Notes: generated by a model from the letters alone, not told the origin. A stretch of DNA of 17,035 nucleotides from CAVPDE01 sp964580575 (GCA_964580575.1 CAZOLJ010000094.1:1-17035); one strand, 5' to 3'. Positions 1-7,351 are shown, counted from the stretch's first letter. Translations and numbers: made by a program.

Positions 1-56
1 AGGAAGGGCTGAAGGCCTTTCTGGAGAAGAGGAAACCCGTTTGGAAAGATGAATAG
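1..56 (+). CDS. C-terminal end of a crotonase-family (enoyl-CoA hydratase/isomerase) protein, partial
   Basis: Only the last 17 codons and a TAG stop (54-56) are present, read in the frame starting at base 3. The tail EGLKAFLEKRKPVWKDE matches the usual end of crotonase-family proteins, where a helix with the pattern EGxxAFLEKRKPxW closes the fold. From family knowledge these enzymes hydrate enoyl-CoA or carry out related acyl-CoA reactions; the exact reaction cannot be told from a tail this short. A hairpin terminator follows, so the gene probably ends its own transcript. It could also be a methylmalonyl-CoA decarboxylase-like crotonase, which would suit the mutase genes further on, but nothing here shows that. 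Confidence 0.65.
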   Translation, partial: EGLKAFLEKRKPVWKDE

Positions 57-78
57 ATCGTGATCCTACCAGGTTTTT

Positions 79-126
79 CTGCCGGAGGTCGTCGTGGGAA
101 ACGGGCCTCCGGCAGTTGTTTGTTGG
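79..126 (+). terminator. Rho-independent terminator after the crotonase-family gene
   Basis: A perfect 10-bp inverted repeat, CTGCCGGAGG (79-88) and CCTCCGGCAG (106-115), encloses a 17-nt loop and is followed by a T-rich tract (TTGTTTGTT, 116-124). It begins 22 bases after the stop at 54-56. A TTTTT run just before the left arm means it could also work weakly on the other strand, but no opposite-strand gene ends here. Confidence 0.7.
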
Positions 127-178
127 GGGGAATATGGAGCCAAGGTGAAAATAGCTTGAAGAATCGTGAGGTTAAGTC

Positions 179-208
179 TTGACATCAGAGCCGCATCTTA
201 TTTATAAT
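179..208 (+). promoter_or_regulatory. Sigma-70-type promoter of the GGDEF-STAND-HEAT gene
   Basis: A perfect TTGACA -35 (179-184) and a perfect TATAAT -10 (203-208) are separated by 18 bp. Transcription would start near 215, giving a leader of about 35 nt before the ATG at 251. Both hexamers are exact consensus, so strong housekeeping-type expression is inferred. Confidence 0.8.
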
Positions 209-250
209 ACTTGAAAAAAGCTTTTTTCCCTGGCTCCGCGGACCGGTGCA

Positions 251-3200
251 ATGGATTACAATGAGTTATTGAGTCGCCTCCAAGTCGTCGGAAAAGATCC
301 CTCACGCCTGATCTTTGAGGACGAACTCACCGGTCTGTACAATCGCCGCTTCCTGTACAACTACTTCCAGCAAAACATCCCTTGGCATGCCCTTGAGGAT
401 AATCCTCTGTCCCTTCTCATGATGGACCTGGATTATTTCAAGAGAATCAATGACAGGTATGGGCACAATGTCGGGGATCAGGCCCTGATCTGGGTCGCCA
501 ACTTGCTTCGAGAGGCTTCCGGAGACAAGGATCTTCCCATCCGTTATGCGGGCGATGAGTTCATGATCCTGATGCCTCTGTCCCGCAAGAAAAACGCCGT
601 CAGCCTGGCGGAAAAAGTGATCGGCCTGTCCCACTCCAAACCGATGCGCCTGGACGATTCAGGGAAACCCCTGGACCTCACGCTGAGCATCGGAGTGGCC
701 TGCGCTCCGGAGGATGCTAAGGGAGACAAGGCCCTGATTCACAAAGCGGACACTGCCCTTTACTACGCCAAGAAAGCAGGCCGTGACCGTCTGGCTACCG
801 TGGCCGAAATCGTTCCGCAAGATGTGTTCGTGAAGACCGCCATGTTCCAGCTGGAGAGGGCTGCGATCGCCGGACGCAAAACCCAACTCTCTGCAGTGGC
901 CGAGGCGCTGCGGAAGTTCAGCCAGAGGGAGAGCCAGTTTTTGATCGCGGAAGGGGGTCCGGGGATGGGAAAGAGCATGTTCCTGGAAACCGTTCAGCGG
1001 AGCCTGGCCCAGACCAAGTCGATCCAGCAGATCAAGGCAGCAGGAAAGCCGCAAGAGCTCTACCGGCCCTATTACCTGGTGGCCGCCATTCTCTCCGAGC
1101 TTTTAAAAGCCAGAAAAGAAAAGGGGGCTGAAATCCTCAAAGGCCTATCCTCGGAGGAAACGAACGATCTGTCCTTCATCCTTCCTCAGTTCTCCGAGGG
1201 AAAGCGCGGGCAAAAGAAAGAGGACAAGGCTCAGAGAGAAAGAATCTTTTACACTCTGCTCCAGGTGACCTCCAAAATCATGGACGGAGCCCCGTCCATT
1301 TGGGTCGTTGATGACCTGCATTTCAGTGACGAGGCGACGCTTCTTTTCATTCGCCAGATGATGACGCGGCGCCAAGGGCCTCTCTTTGTTTGCGGTGCAG
1401 CAACGCAAGTTTCCAAGGAGACCAAGGACGGGCAAGGAGATACGCTCGGCCGTTTCTGCGCCGCCCATGGGCAGGAGATGGGCATACAAAAAGTCGCCCT
1501 CTCGCCGCTTGCAGAGGCCGATGTGGTCAGGCACCTTCAGGCCATTTTCCCAAGGATCAGCCTGCCCAAGGGTTTTAGCAAGGCCCTGGAGCAGACGACC
1601 CAGGGGAACCCTCTTTTCCTGAATGAAATCGTCCGCAAGCTCGTCATGGACGGGAAGATTTCTCTGAGCGGTCAGCAGTGGGTGGTCAGCCCGCTGGAAG
1701 AAGGATATCTGCCCAGGTCGCTGGAGGAAATCGTACGGCAGAAGATTGCAGCCCTGGATGAAGAAAGCCGCAGGGTTTTGGATCAGGCTTCCGTGTTCGG
1801 AGGCCAGGTGTCTCTCAGCATGTTGACCGGAAGTTCGGACAAAAGCGAGGCCAAGATCCTGGAATTCGTGGACAGGGCGGTTTCCCAAGGGCTCATCAGT
1901 TCTGGTTTCCAGCTCAACGATGAAACGATTCAGTTTTTGAGCAGGCGAGTCCTGGACATCGCCTATGGATCGATTCAGAAGAACACGAGGCAGGCGCTCC
2001 ATGAAAAGGTGGGAGCCTACCAGGAATCCCTCTACGAGAAAGACCTCCTGCCTTCGGCGGCCACGCTGGCTTACCATTTCAAACGTTCGGCCAATCAGGA
2101 AAAAGCTCGCGTCTATGAACAGCGGCAAGTGAGGCAGAACAGTATGGTGTTCAATGCGGGAGAAGCGGTGTATTACACCAGCGAAGGACCCGCGGAGCTC
2201 AAGCCCAAAGAGCTCCCCCTCGATGCGGAAAGCGTCGCGTTGCTCCCCAACGTGTTTCGAACGTTTTTGCTGGCCGTCCGAAACACGACGCTTTACCCTG
2301 CGGGAAGCAAGTCCATCACGGTGACCCATGAAAAAGCCAAAGAGGCGATCGACAAGATCCTCGAACGAAATGACACTCTGACGGTCTTCCAGGTGGAACG
2401 AGCCTTGCTGGTGAACGGAAAGAGGGTGGAGATTGCTGAGTTCAAAGCCTTTGCCGCCTCTTTCCTGCAACTTCTCTACCGCCTGGAACTCAAAGGCGTG
2501 ACTCTGAAGCGAGGCCTGCCTATGGAGGAATTGATCGCCCTGCTGGAGGCTTTTGGCAGGACCAAGACCGAGGCCATTGAGCAGGGATTCTGGCAGCGCT
2601 TCATCGAAGAGCAGAAACTGAGCCACGTCGAGATGTCCCAAGTGCACTATGCCATTCGAGGGGAGGGGGAAATTCCGGGTCCGGACAGCATAGGAGAATT
2701 TCCGGCCGGCGAAGGGGCTCAGGAGGAGGCGGCAGGAGGGGAACCGGAAAGAGACACCCTGTCTTTGGTTCCCGAGGTCATCAAGGGACTGCTCAATGCG
2801 GCAAAGAGCATCAAGCTCTATCCCCTGAAAAGCAAGGCCACGGAGAGCGCGATCCAGGTCGCTTTGAAAAGGCTGCGCCGCGTCCTGCGAAGAGAAGCCC
2901 ACCTGACCATGGCCAGAGTGGAGGATTCGCTCTTTGTGAATGATCAAAAAGTGAGTTCCTCAGATCTGGACCTGGTGGGGCAAAGCTTTCTCCAGTTTCT
3001 CGACTCTCTCGGCCTCAAGAGCATGACTTTTCTCCCCAGCGTCACTCCGGAGGAAATGAGGGTTTTCATTGGGGCGGTCGGGGACCTTCCCTCAGGGGCG
3101 CAAGACAAAGAATACTGGAGCCGACTGACAAAGGACCAAGGTCTCAAAGGGATCCTTTTTGATTACCGCTTTTATGAGACCAGAATCGGGGCGACGGCGA

Positions 3201-4513
3201 GGGACAGCAGGGCTTTTCAGATTGTGGCAGGCGCCCGGGGCATGATCAGGAAGCAGGTCCAGGGGGCGCAGCCGGGTCTAGCAGTGGATGAGGAGTCCTT
3301 TGACCGTCTTCTGCAACGGATGCCCAAAGAGATCGGCGATCTCCTTCTGGAAGGCGAGGAAAAAGAGATCACCTCCAGGATCAAGCGCCTCTTCCACGGG
3401 TACCTGAAGTCCAATCCCCAGGTGCGGCAGAAAGTGATCGCTCGTTGCCAGCATCTCTTTGAAGGTCTGATCACGGGGCTTCAAAACCAGCTGGCGAAAA
3501 TCCTTGCCAAGCCGCTTCTCCTAGTTCTTTCCCAGGAAAAGGACCCTGCTGTCCTGAGGGAGCTGACCAACCTCCTCTATCGCCTGTCCACTCTCCTGGT
3601 CGAGTTTGCCGAATACCCCGTGGCCACTCAGATTTTGTTGCATCTCCAGCGGCGGTACCGGAAATTTCTCGAGGCCAACAGCGATCAGGCCAAGATGTTC
3701 GAAGAAATCCTGATGAAACCCCTGGACCCAAAGGCCCAGGAATTGATCCTCCAGGATTTCCACTCCAAGGAGACCCTGCGGCAGCGGAATGCGGTGCAGC
3801 TTCTCGGCAGCCTCGGTAAAGTTGCTTCTCCTTTACTGATCGAAGTCGTCAAGGGGGACGCGGATCTCAGAATCAGACAACTTGCCGCAAGCCTCCTTTC
3901 CGAGCAGGGATATGAAGCGGCAAAGTCGCTGAAACGAGTGTTCATGCTGGAGAGCACTGCGGAAGAACGGCTTCAGATCCTGGATGTCGTTGACAGCGTC
4001 ACCCGGGACCTCAAGGCAGAGCTGGTGAAGGCGCTCGATGACGACAATGAGCAGGTGAGGGCTAAGGCCTTCAAGCTTGCACGGCGGCTGAACACGGGTG
4101 AGGTGGAGAAGATTCTTTTGGAGCGCGCGGACAGCATGAAAGGCGAGGTGGCTGCAGAGGCCATCAAATGCCTTGGTAGCCTGCGGCCGCAAGCGGCCCT
4201 CGACAAAATCAGGTCTCTCATGAAAACCGCAAAGGACAAAGAGCGGCTGGTCGCCTGCTGCCAGACCTTAGGCCAAATAGGAGATCCCAGGGGGGTCGAT
4301 CTTCTTGAGCATGTGCTCTCGGTTCAGAGTTTCTTGTCCAGGCGCAAGAAATACCTTTCGCCCATTCGTATGGCGGCCACCGTCGCTCTTTCTTTCATCC
4401 ACGACCCTCGTGCCGCTCAAGTTCTGGACCACTGTACCCGCGATCGGGATCCCCAGGTCAGACAGATGGCTGCTTCCCTGATCCATCCTACCCAGCCCGC
4501 AGAAAATCAGTAA
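251..4513 (+). CDS. GGDEF - STAND-like ATPase - duplicated domain - HEAT-repeat signalling protein (1420 aa)
   Basis: Residues 24-185 form a GGDEF (diguanylate cyclase) domain: DELTGLYNRR at 24-33, metal-site DLDYF from D59, signature AGDEF at 100-104. The first signature glycine is alanine, and the product-inhibition I-site RxxD reads GDKD at 91-94, so its Arg is lost. Residues 207-630 resemble a STAND/AAA_16 NTPase: Walker A GGPGMGKS (235-242), Walker B WVVDDLHFSD (351-360), then the winged-helix and helical region typical of large cyclase-type regulators. Two related uncharacterised domains follow (about 663-801 and 839-976), joined by a Gly/Glu-rich linker, and HEAT-like helices fill about 1165-1415. 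No signal peptide or membrane segment is seen, so it is probably cytoplasmic. The Shine-Dalgarno at 251 is weak, but this is the first ATG and leads directly into GGDEF. c-di-GMP synthesis is inferred; what the ATPase senses is unknown. Confidence 0.85.
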   Translation: MDYNELLSRLQVVGKDPSRLIFEDELTGLYNRRFLYNYFQQNIPWHALEDNPLSLLMMDLDYFKRINDRYGHNVGDQALIWVANLLREASGDKDLPIRYAGDEFMILMPLSRKKNAVSLAEKVIGLSHSKPMRLDDSGKPLDLTLSIGVACAPEDAKGDKALIHKADTALYYAKKAGRDRLATVAEIVPQDVFVKTAMFQLERAAIAGRKTQLSAVAEALRKFSQRESQFLIAEGGPGMGKSMFLETVQRSLAQTKSIQQIKAAGKPQELYRPYYLVAAILSELLKARKEKGAEILKGLSSEETNDLSFILPQFSEGKRGQKKEDKAQRERIFYTLLQVTSKIMDGAPSIWVVDDLHFSDEATLLFIRQMMTRRQGPLFVCGAATQVSKETKDGQGDTLGRFCAAHGQEMGIQKVALSPLAEADVVRHLQAIFPRISLPKGFSKALEQTTQGNPLFLNEIVRKLVMDGKISLSGQQWVVSPLEEGYLPRSLEEIVRQKIAALDEESRRVLDQASVFGGQVSLSMLTGSSDKSEAKILEFVDRAVSQGLISSGFQLNDETIQFLSRRVLDIAYGSIQKNTRQALHEKVGAYQESLYEKDLLPSAATLAYHFKRSANQEKARVYEQRQVRQNSMVFNAGEAVYYTSEGPAELKPKELPLDAESVALLPNVFRTFLLAVRNTTLYPAGSKSITVTHEKAKEAIDKILERNDTLTVFQVERALLVNGKRVEIAEFKAFAASFLQLLYRLELKGVTLKRGLPMEELIALLEAFGRTKTEAIEQGFWQRFIEEQKLSHVEMSQVHYAIRGEGEIPGPDSIGEFPAGEGAQEEAAGGEPERDTLSLVPEVIKGLLNAAKSIKLYPLKSKATESAIQVALKRLRRVLRREAHLTMARVEDSLFVNDQKVSSSDLDLVGQSFLQFLDSLGLKSMTFLPSVTPEEMRVFIGAVGDLPSGAQDKEYWSRLTKDQGLKGILFDYRFYETRIGATARDSRAFQIVAGARGMIRKQVQGAQPGLAVDEESFDRLLQRMPKEIGDLLLEGEEKEITSRIKRLFHGYLKSNPQVRQKVIARCQHLFEGLITGLQNQLAKILAKPLLLVLSQEKDPAVLRELTNLLYRLSTLLVEFAEYPVATQILLHLQRRYRKFLEANSDQAKMFEEILMKPLDPKAQELILQDFHSKETLRQRNAVQLLGSLGKVASPLLIEVVKGDADLRIRQLAASLLSEQGYEAAKSLKRVFMLESTAEERLQILDVVDSVTRDLKAELVKALDDDNEQVRAKAFKLARRLNTGEVEKILLERADSMKGEVAAEAIKCLGSLRPQAALDKIRSLMKTAKDKERLVACCQTLGQIGDPRGVDLLEHVLSVQSFLSRRKKYLSPIRMAATVALSFIHDPRAAQVLDHCTRDRDPQVRQMAASLIHPTQPAENQ

Positions 4514-4602
4514 GCAGTAGGCAGTAAGCAGTCAAAGGGAACAACGTCATTCCCGCTGGTTTTACTGCCTACTACCTACTACCTACTGCATACTTCCTAC
4601 TT
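4508..4602. repeat. Inverted clusters of a degenerate 7-bp repeat between convergent genes
   Basis: The left cluster (4508-4532) is made of TAAGCAG/TAGGCAG heptamers. The right cluster (4564-4601) is made of ACTACCT/ACTGCCT-like heptamers in the opposite sense. About 16 of 19 bases of the left arm pair with the right arm, and a small GGGAA/TTCCC stem (4537-4541, 4550-4554) nests inside. The TAA stop of the upstream gene (4511-4513) is the first triplet of a heptamer. The element lies between two converging genes and may act as a two-way terminator, but it looks more like a dispersed short-tandem-repeat element. Confidence 0.65.
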
Positions 4603-4622
4603 GTTGCTCAGAGGAAGGGGCA

Positions 4623-5024
4623 CTATTTGCTGAGGCTGGCTTTGATAAACCCTACGATATCTTGAGTGTTCGTCCCAGGACCAAAGATCTCGGCGATTCC
4701 ACAGGCTTTGAGGCTAGGGACATCTTCATCCGGAATGATGCCGCCACCGATGACCATGATGTCCTCGACCCCTTTTTCCTTCAACAGTTCCATGACCTTT
4801 GGGAAAAGGTAATCGTGGGCTCCGGAGAGGATGCTCATGGCGATGACGTCCACATCTTCCTGAACAGCGGCTTCCACAATCTGGCGGGGCGTCTGCCGAA
4901 GTCCAGTGTAGATCACCTCCATCCCCGCGTCCATGAGAGCACTGGCCACGACCTTGATGCCTCGGTCATGACCGTCCAGCCCCGGCTTTGCTGCCAGGAC
5001 CCTGATCTTCTTCTCCACATTCAT
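4623..5024 (-). CDS. Methylmalonyl-CoA mutase small subunit, B12-binding (C-terminal domain protein)
   Basis: This 133-residue protein is the cobalamin-binding half of a split methylmalonyl-CoA mutase. The B12 signature DGHDRG gives D-x-H-x-x-G, with the His supplying the lower axial ligand to cobalt; the SxL motif (MSILSG) and the glycine-rich IGGG segment are also intact. It works with the large subunit encoded 47 bases upstream to isomerise succinyl-CoA and (R)-methylmalonyl-CoA. The start chosen is the ATG at 5024: a GGAG (5036-5033) sits 8 bases before it, whereas the TTG at 5030 would be only 2 bases from that site. Length fits the stand-alone subunit of split mutases. The gene converges on the GGDEF-STAND gene, with a repeat element between the two stops. 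Confidence 0.93.
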   Translation of the reverse strand: MNVEKKIRVLAAKPGLDGHDRGIKVVASALMDAGMEVIYTGLRQTPRQIVEAAVQEDVDVIAMSILSGAHDYLFPKVMELLKEKGVEDIMVIGGGIIPDEDVPSLKACGIAEIFGPGTNTQDIVGFIKASLSK

Positions 5025-5071
5025 GATCAACGCTCCATTTCAAGTAAAGTAGTGCAGGCCTTCGCTCAGAG

Positions 5072-6754
5072 TTACCTCCCGAGGGGATTCACTTGCCGAT
5101 ACTCTCCGAAGACTTGTCTTAGGGTATCGCAGATCTCGCCGAGCGTGGCGTAAGTCTTCACGGCCCGGAGAATCGGTCCCATGAGATTGTCCTTCCCTTC
5201 GGCCGCTTTCTTGAGGACAGAGAGCGCCTCAGTGACGAGCCTCTGGTCGCGCTGGGATTTCATCTTCTTCAGTTTTTCGATTTGCGAAAGCCGCAGCGCA
5301 GGGTCCACTCTCAAAAGATCTTTCGGTTTGCCCTCCTGCACCTGGAAGCGATTCAACCCCACCACCACCCGTTCTCCGCGTTCGATTTCCCGCTGATACT
5401 GGTAGGCGCTCTCCTGGATTTCTCTCTGGATAAAGCCTTTCTCGATTGCGGCTGCCGCACCGCCCATTTCGTCGATTTTATTGATGTAGGCCTCGGCGCG
5501 GCCGAAGATTTCGCGAGTCAGTTCCTCCACATAGTAGGACCCTCCAAGGGGATCCACCGTGTCTGAAACACCGGTCTCATAGGCGATGATCTGCTGGCTC
5601 CGGAGGGCAACCCGCACGGCCTCTTCAGAGGGCAGGCAGAGGGCTTCATCCATGGAGTTGGTGTGCAGGGACTGGGTCCCTCCGAGAACAGCGGCCAAGG
5701 CCTGAAAAGCAACTCTCACGATGTTGTTCTTGGGTTGCTGGGCGGTGAGGGTGCAGCCTGCGGTTTGGGTGTGGAAGCGGATCATCAGGGAACGAGGATC
5801 CTTGGCCTTGAACCGTTCCTTCATGATCTTGGCCCAAAGGCGCCTTGCCGCCCGGTACTTGGCCACCTCTTCAAAAAAGTCCAGGTGGGCGTTGAAAAAG
5901 AAGGAGACCCTAGGGCCGAAAGCATCCACGTCCAGACCGGCCTGCAACGCAGCTTCGACATAGGCAATCCCGTTAGCGAGCGTGAAGGCGACCTCCTGCA
6001 CGGCTGTCGATCCTGCCTCCCGGATGTGATATCCGCTGATGCTGATGGAGTTCCACTGAGGAACCTTTTCTGAACAAAAGGCGAAGATGTCCGTCACAAT
6101 GCGCATAGAGGGTTTTGGAGGGAAAATATAGGTGCCTCTTGAGGAGTACTCCTTAAGGATGTCGTTCTGGATGGTTCCCCGGAGTTGTTCCGGAGCAACC
6201 CCTTGTTTCTCGGCAACGGCCAGATACATGGCCAGGAGAACGGCTGCCGGGGAGTTGATGGTCATGGAGGTGCTCACCTGATCCAGAGGGATCCCGTCAA
6301 AGAGCGTTTCCATGTCCTGGAGGGAGGAGATGGCAACTCCCACCTTCCCGACCTCTCCCATGGCCATGTCATGGTCTGAATCGTAACCGATCTGGGTGGG
6401 CAGATCAAAGGCGACGGAGAGTCCGGTTTGCCCCTGGTCCAGGAGAAACTTGTAGCGTTTGTTGGACTCCTCGGCGTTTCCGAACCCTGCGTACTGCCGC
6501 ATGGTCCAGTGTCGGCCCCTGTACAGGGTGGGTTGGACGCCCCTGGTGAAAGGATAGGAACCGGGAAACCCGACATCGGTGAGATAATCCATGTCCTTCG
6601 TATGAATCGGCGTGTAAAGGCGGTGCACGGGAATGCCCGAGGTGTTGAGGAATTCTTTCTTTCTCTCGGGGTTTTTTCCGAGCTTGCTTTCCACACTCTT
6701 TGACCAGTTCTCGACAGCCTTTCTCAGGGAATCCGTATCGACTCTATCCGCCAT
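5072..6754 (-). CDS. mcmA: Methylmalonyl-CoA mutase large (catalytic) subunit
   Basis: The 560-residue protein is the substrate-binding barrel of methylmalonyl-CoA mutase (EC 5.4.99.2) without a fused B12 domain, which is supplied by the next gene. Residues matching the Propionibacterium active site are visible: Tyr88 in RQYAGF, Arg218 in PSMRIV, and His243 in SGYH. Tyr and Arg at the first two positions favour methylmalonyl-CoA; isobutyryl-CoA mutase has Phe and Gln there. The start is the ATG at 6754, with GGAGG (6766-6762) 7 bases upstream; the frame stays open upstream to 6931 but lacks family sequence there. A promoter and an 18-bp palindrome lie directly upstream, so the mutase pair can be transcribed apart from the biotin carrier gene. 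It is probably cytoplasmic and acts in propionate oxidation or formation. Confidence 0.95.
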   Translation of the reverse strand: MADRVDTDSLRKAVENWSKSVESKLGKNPERKKEFLNTSGIPVHRLYTPIHTKDMDYLTDVGFPGSYPFTRGVQPTLYRGRHWTMRQYAGFGNAEESNKRYKFLLDQGQTGLSVAFDLPTQIGYDSDHDMAMGEVGKVGVAISSLQDMETLFDGIPLDQVSTSMTINSPAAVLLAMYLAVAEKQGVAPEQLRGTIQNDILKEYSSRGTYIFPPKPSMRIVTDIFAFCSEKVPQWNSISISGYHIREAGSTAVQEVAFTLANGIAYVEAALQAGLDVDAFGPRVSFFFNAHLDFFEEVAKYRAARRLWAKIMKERFKAKDPRSLMIRFHTQTAGCTLTAQQPKNNIVRVAFQALAAVLGGTQSLHTNSMDEALCLPSEEAVRVALRSQQIIAYETGVSDTVDPLGGSYYVEELTREIFGRAEAYINKIDEMGGAAAAIEKGFIQREIQESAYQYQREIERGERVVVGLNRFQVQEGKPKDLLRVDPALRLSQIEKLKKMKSQRDQRLVTEALSVLKKAAEGKDNLMGPILRAVKTYATLGEICDTLRQVFGEYRQVNPLGR

Positions 6755-6769
6755 GTTGTATCCTCCAGT

Positions 6770-6819
6770 GGGTGTTAAAAAACACCCCAAAATTAGTTCA
6801 TGACACGGAGAACTGTCAA
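6770..6819 (-). promoter_or_regulatory. Promoter with operator-like palindrome for the mutase genes
   Basis: On the minus strand TTGACA (6819-6814) and TAATTT (6795-6790) are 18 bp apart, placing the start near 6783. That point lies inside the perfect palindrome GGGTGTTTTTTAACACCC (6787-6770; 7-bp arms, 4-nt centre), which ends 3 bases before the Shine-Dalgarno. The position suits a repressor operator or an RNA hairpin that limits ribosome access. The -10 matches consensus at only about 3 of 6 bases. Confidence 0.5.
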
Positions 6820-7091
6820 TCTCTTTCAAGGCTATAGAACGGAGGACCGGCTTTCTTTCATCAGTTGAACGGTTGGTCGCCATCAACAAAAAAGCCCACT
6901 TCCGGAAAGGAACCGAGCTTTTCTGCAGCATCTGATTCTTTGAATTCCGATTTCAGGCGCTAATGCACCGATAGAACACCGTGTCCTGGCGACCGACTGA
7001 CAACCTGCGGATCCGGAGATCCGCAGCATACTGAGAATTTATAGGTTTTTCGCAATGGATCCTCAAGGCCGAACCTGGGAATTACGATCCC
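6820..7091. other. Gap between the biotin carrier and mutase genes, no gene seen
   Basis: No coding sequence is supported here. A perfect 9-bp inverted repeat, CTGCGGATC (7005-7013) and GATCCGCAG (7018-7026), with a 4-nt loop lies 66 bases past the carrier gene's stop; it lacks a U tract on either strand, so it is probably a processing or attenuation hairpin. A looser stem pairs GGCTTT (6849-6854) with AAAGCC (6891-6896) and GTTGA (6864-6868) with TCAAC (6883-6887). No cobalamin-riboswitch core was recognised. Confidence 0.5.
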
Positions 7092-7304
7092 TTACCCCAG
7101 AACAATCAAGACGGCATCCGCTTCCACAGGATCCCCCTTTTTGCAGCGGATCTCTTTGACGGCGCCGGAACCTGTGGCTACAATCGGTAGCTCCATTTTC
7201 ATCGCTTCCAGAATCACCACCTCGTCGTTTTCGCTCACGGTATCTCCCACTTTCACTTTCACATCGATGACTTTTCCTGCCATTGGAGCATTAACCTCAA
7301 TCAC
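7092..7304 (-). CDS. Biotin carboxyl carrier protein, minimal biotinyl domain (about 70 aa)
   Basis: The protein is a bare biotinyl-lipoyl domain. The EAMKME motif contains the lysine that biotin ligase modifies (K38 counted from the TTG at 7310; K36 from GTG), and the flanking APMAGKV and second-half GDPVEADAVLI segments match carriers of methylmalonyl-CoA decarboxylase, pyruvate carboxylase and transcarboxylase. It would shuttle CO2 as carboxybiotin between two partner sites. Start choice: AAAGGAGG (7320-7313) lies 8 bases before GTG at 7304 but only 2 before TTG at 7310, so GTG is preferred. There is no Pro/Ala-rich N-terminal arm as in long carriers. Proximity to the mutase genes suggests methylmalonyl-CoA carboxyl transfer, but no carboxyltransferase or biotin carboxylase gene is in the window. 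Confidence 0.9.
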   Translation of the reverse strand: MIEVNAPMAGKVIDVKVKVGDTVSENDEVVILEAMKMELPIVATGSGAVKEIRCKKGDPVEADAVLIVLG

Positions 7305-7351
7305 ATCCAAATCCTCCTTTTTCGTATAAGTTCCAATTGATCACGGTCCCC

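Noticed and set aside
877..2140. An antiphage (Avs-like) STAND defence protein
   Set aside because: The ATPase is fused to GGDEF and HEAT-like parts, has no nuclease or other toxic effector, and sits among housekeeping genes.
1145..2947. A 600-codon open frame on the minus strand opposite the GGDEF-STAND gene
   Set aside because: It is antisense to a clearly conserved coding sequence, its translation shows no recognisable domain, and no promoter or ribosome site was found; it reflects codon bias of the real gene.
4508..4602. A CRISPR array
   Set aside because: Units are only 7 bp, directly abutting and degenerate, with no spacers and no cas genes nearby.
5072..6754. Isobutyryl-CoA or another acyl-CoA mutase in place of methylmalonyl-CoA mutase
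   Set aside because: Tyr88 and Arg218 are the methylmalonyl-CoA-type residues; isobutyryl-CoA mutase has Phe and Gln there.
6755..6931. An extended N-terminus for the mutase large subunit up to 6931
   Set aside because: The frame is open, but the ATG at 6754 has a well-placed GGAGG and matches the family start; the upstream stretch contains the predicted promoter and palindrome.
7005..7026. The 9-bp hairpin after the biotin carrier gene as an intrinsic terminator
   Set aside because: The stem is good but the minus-strand sequence after it (GTTGTCAGTCGG) is not a U tract.
6820..7091. A cobalamin riboswitch upstream of the B12-dependent mutase
   Set aside because: The minus-strand leader was read for the conserved B12 box and core helices; only a loose GCCAGGA-like string occurs without the surrounding core. 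A covariance-model search with the cobalamin family would settle it.
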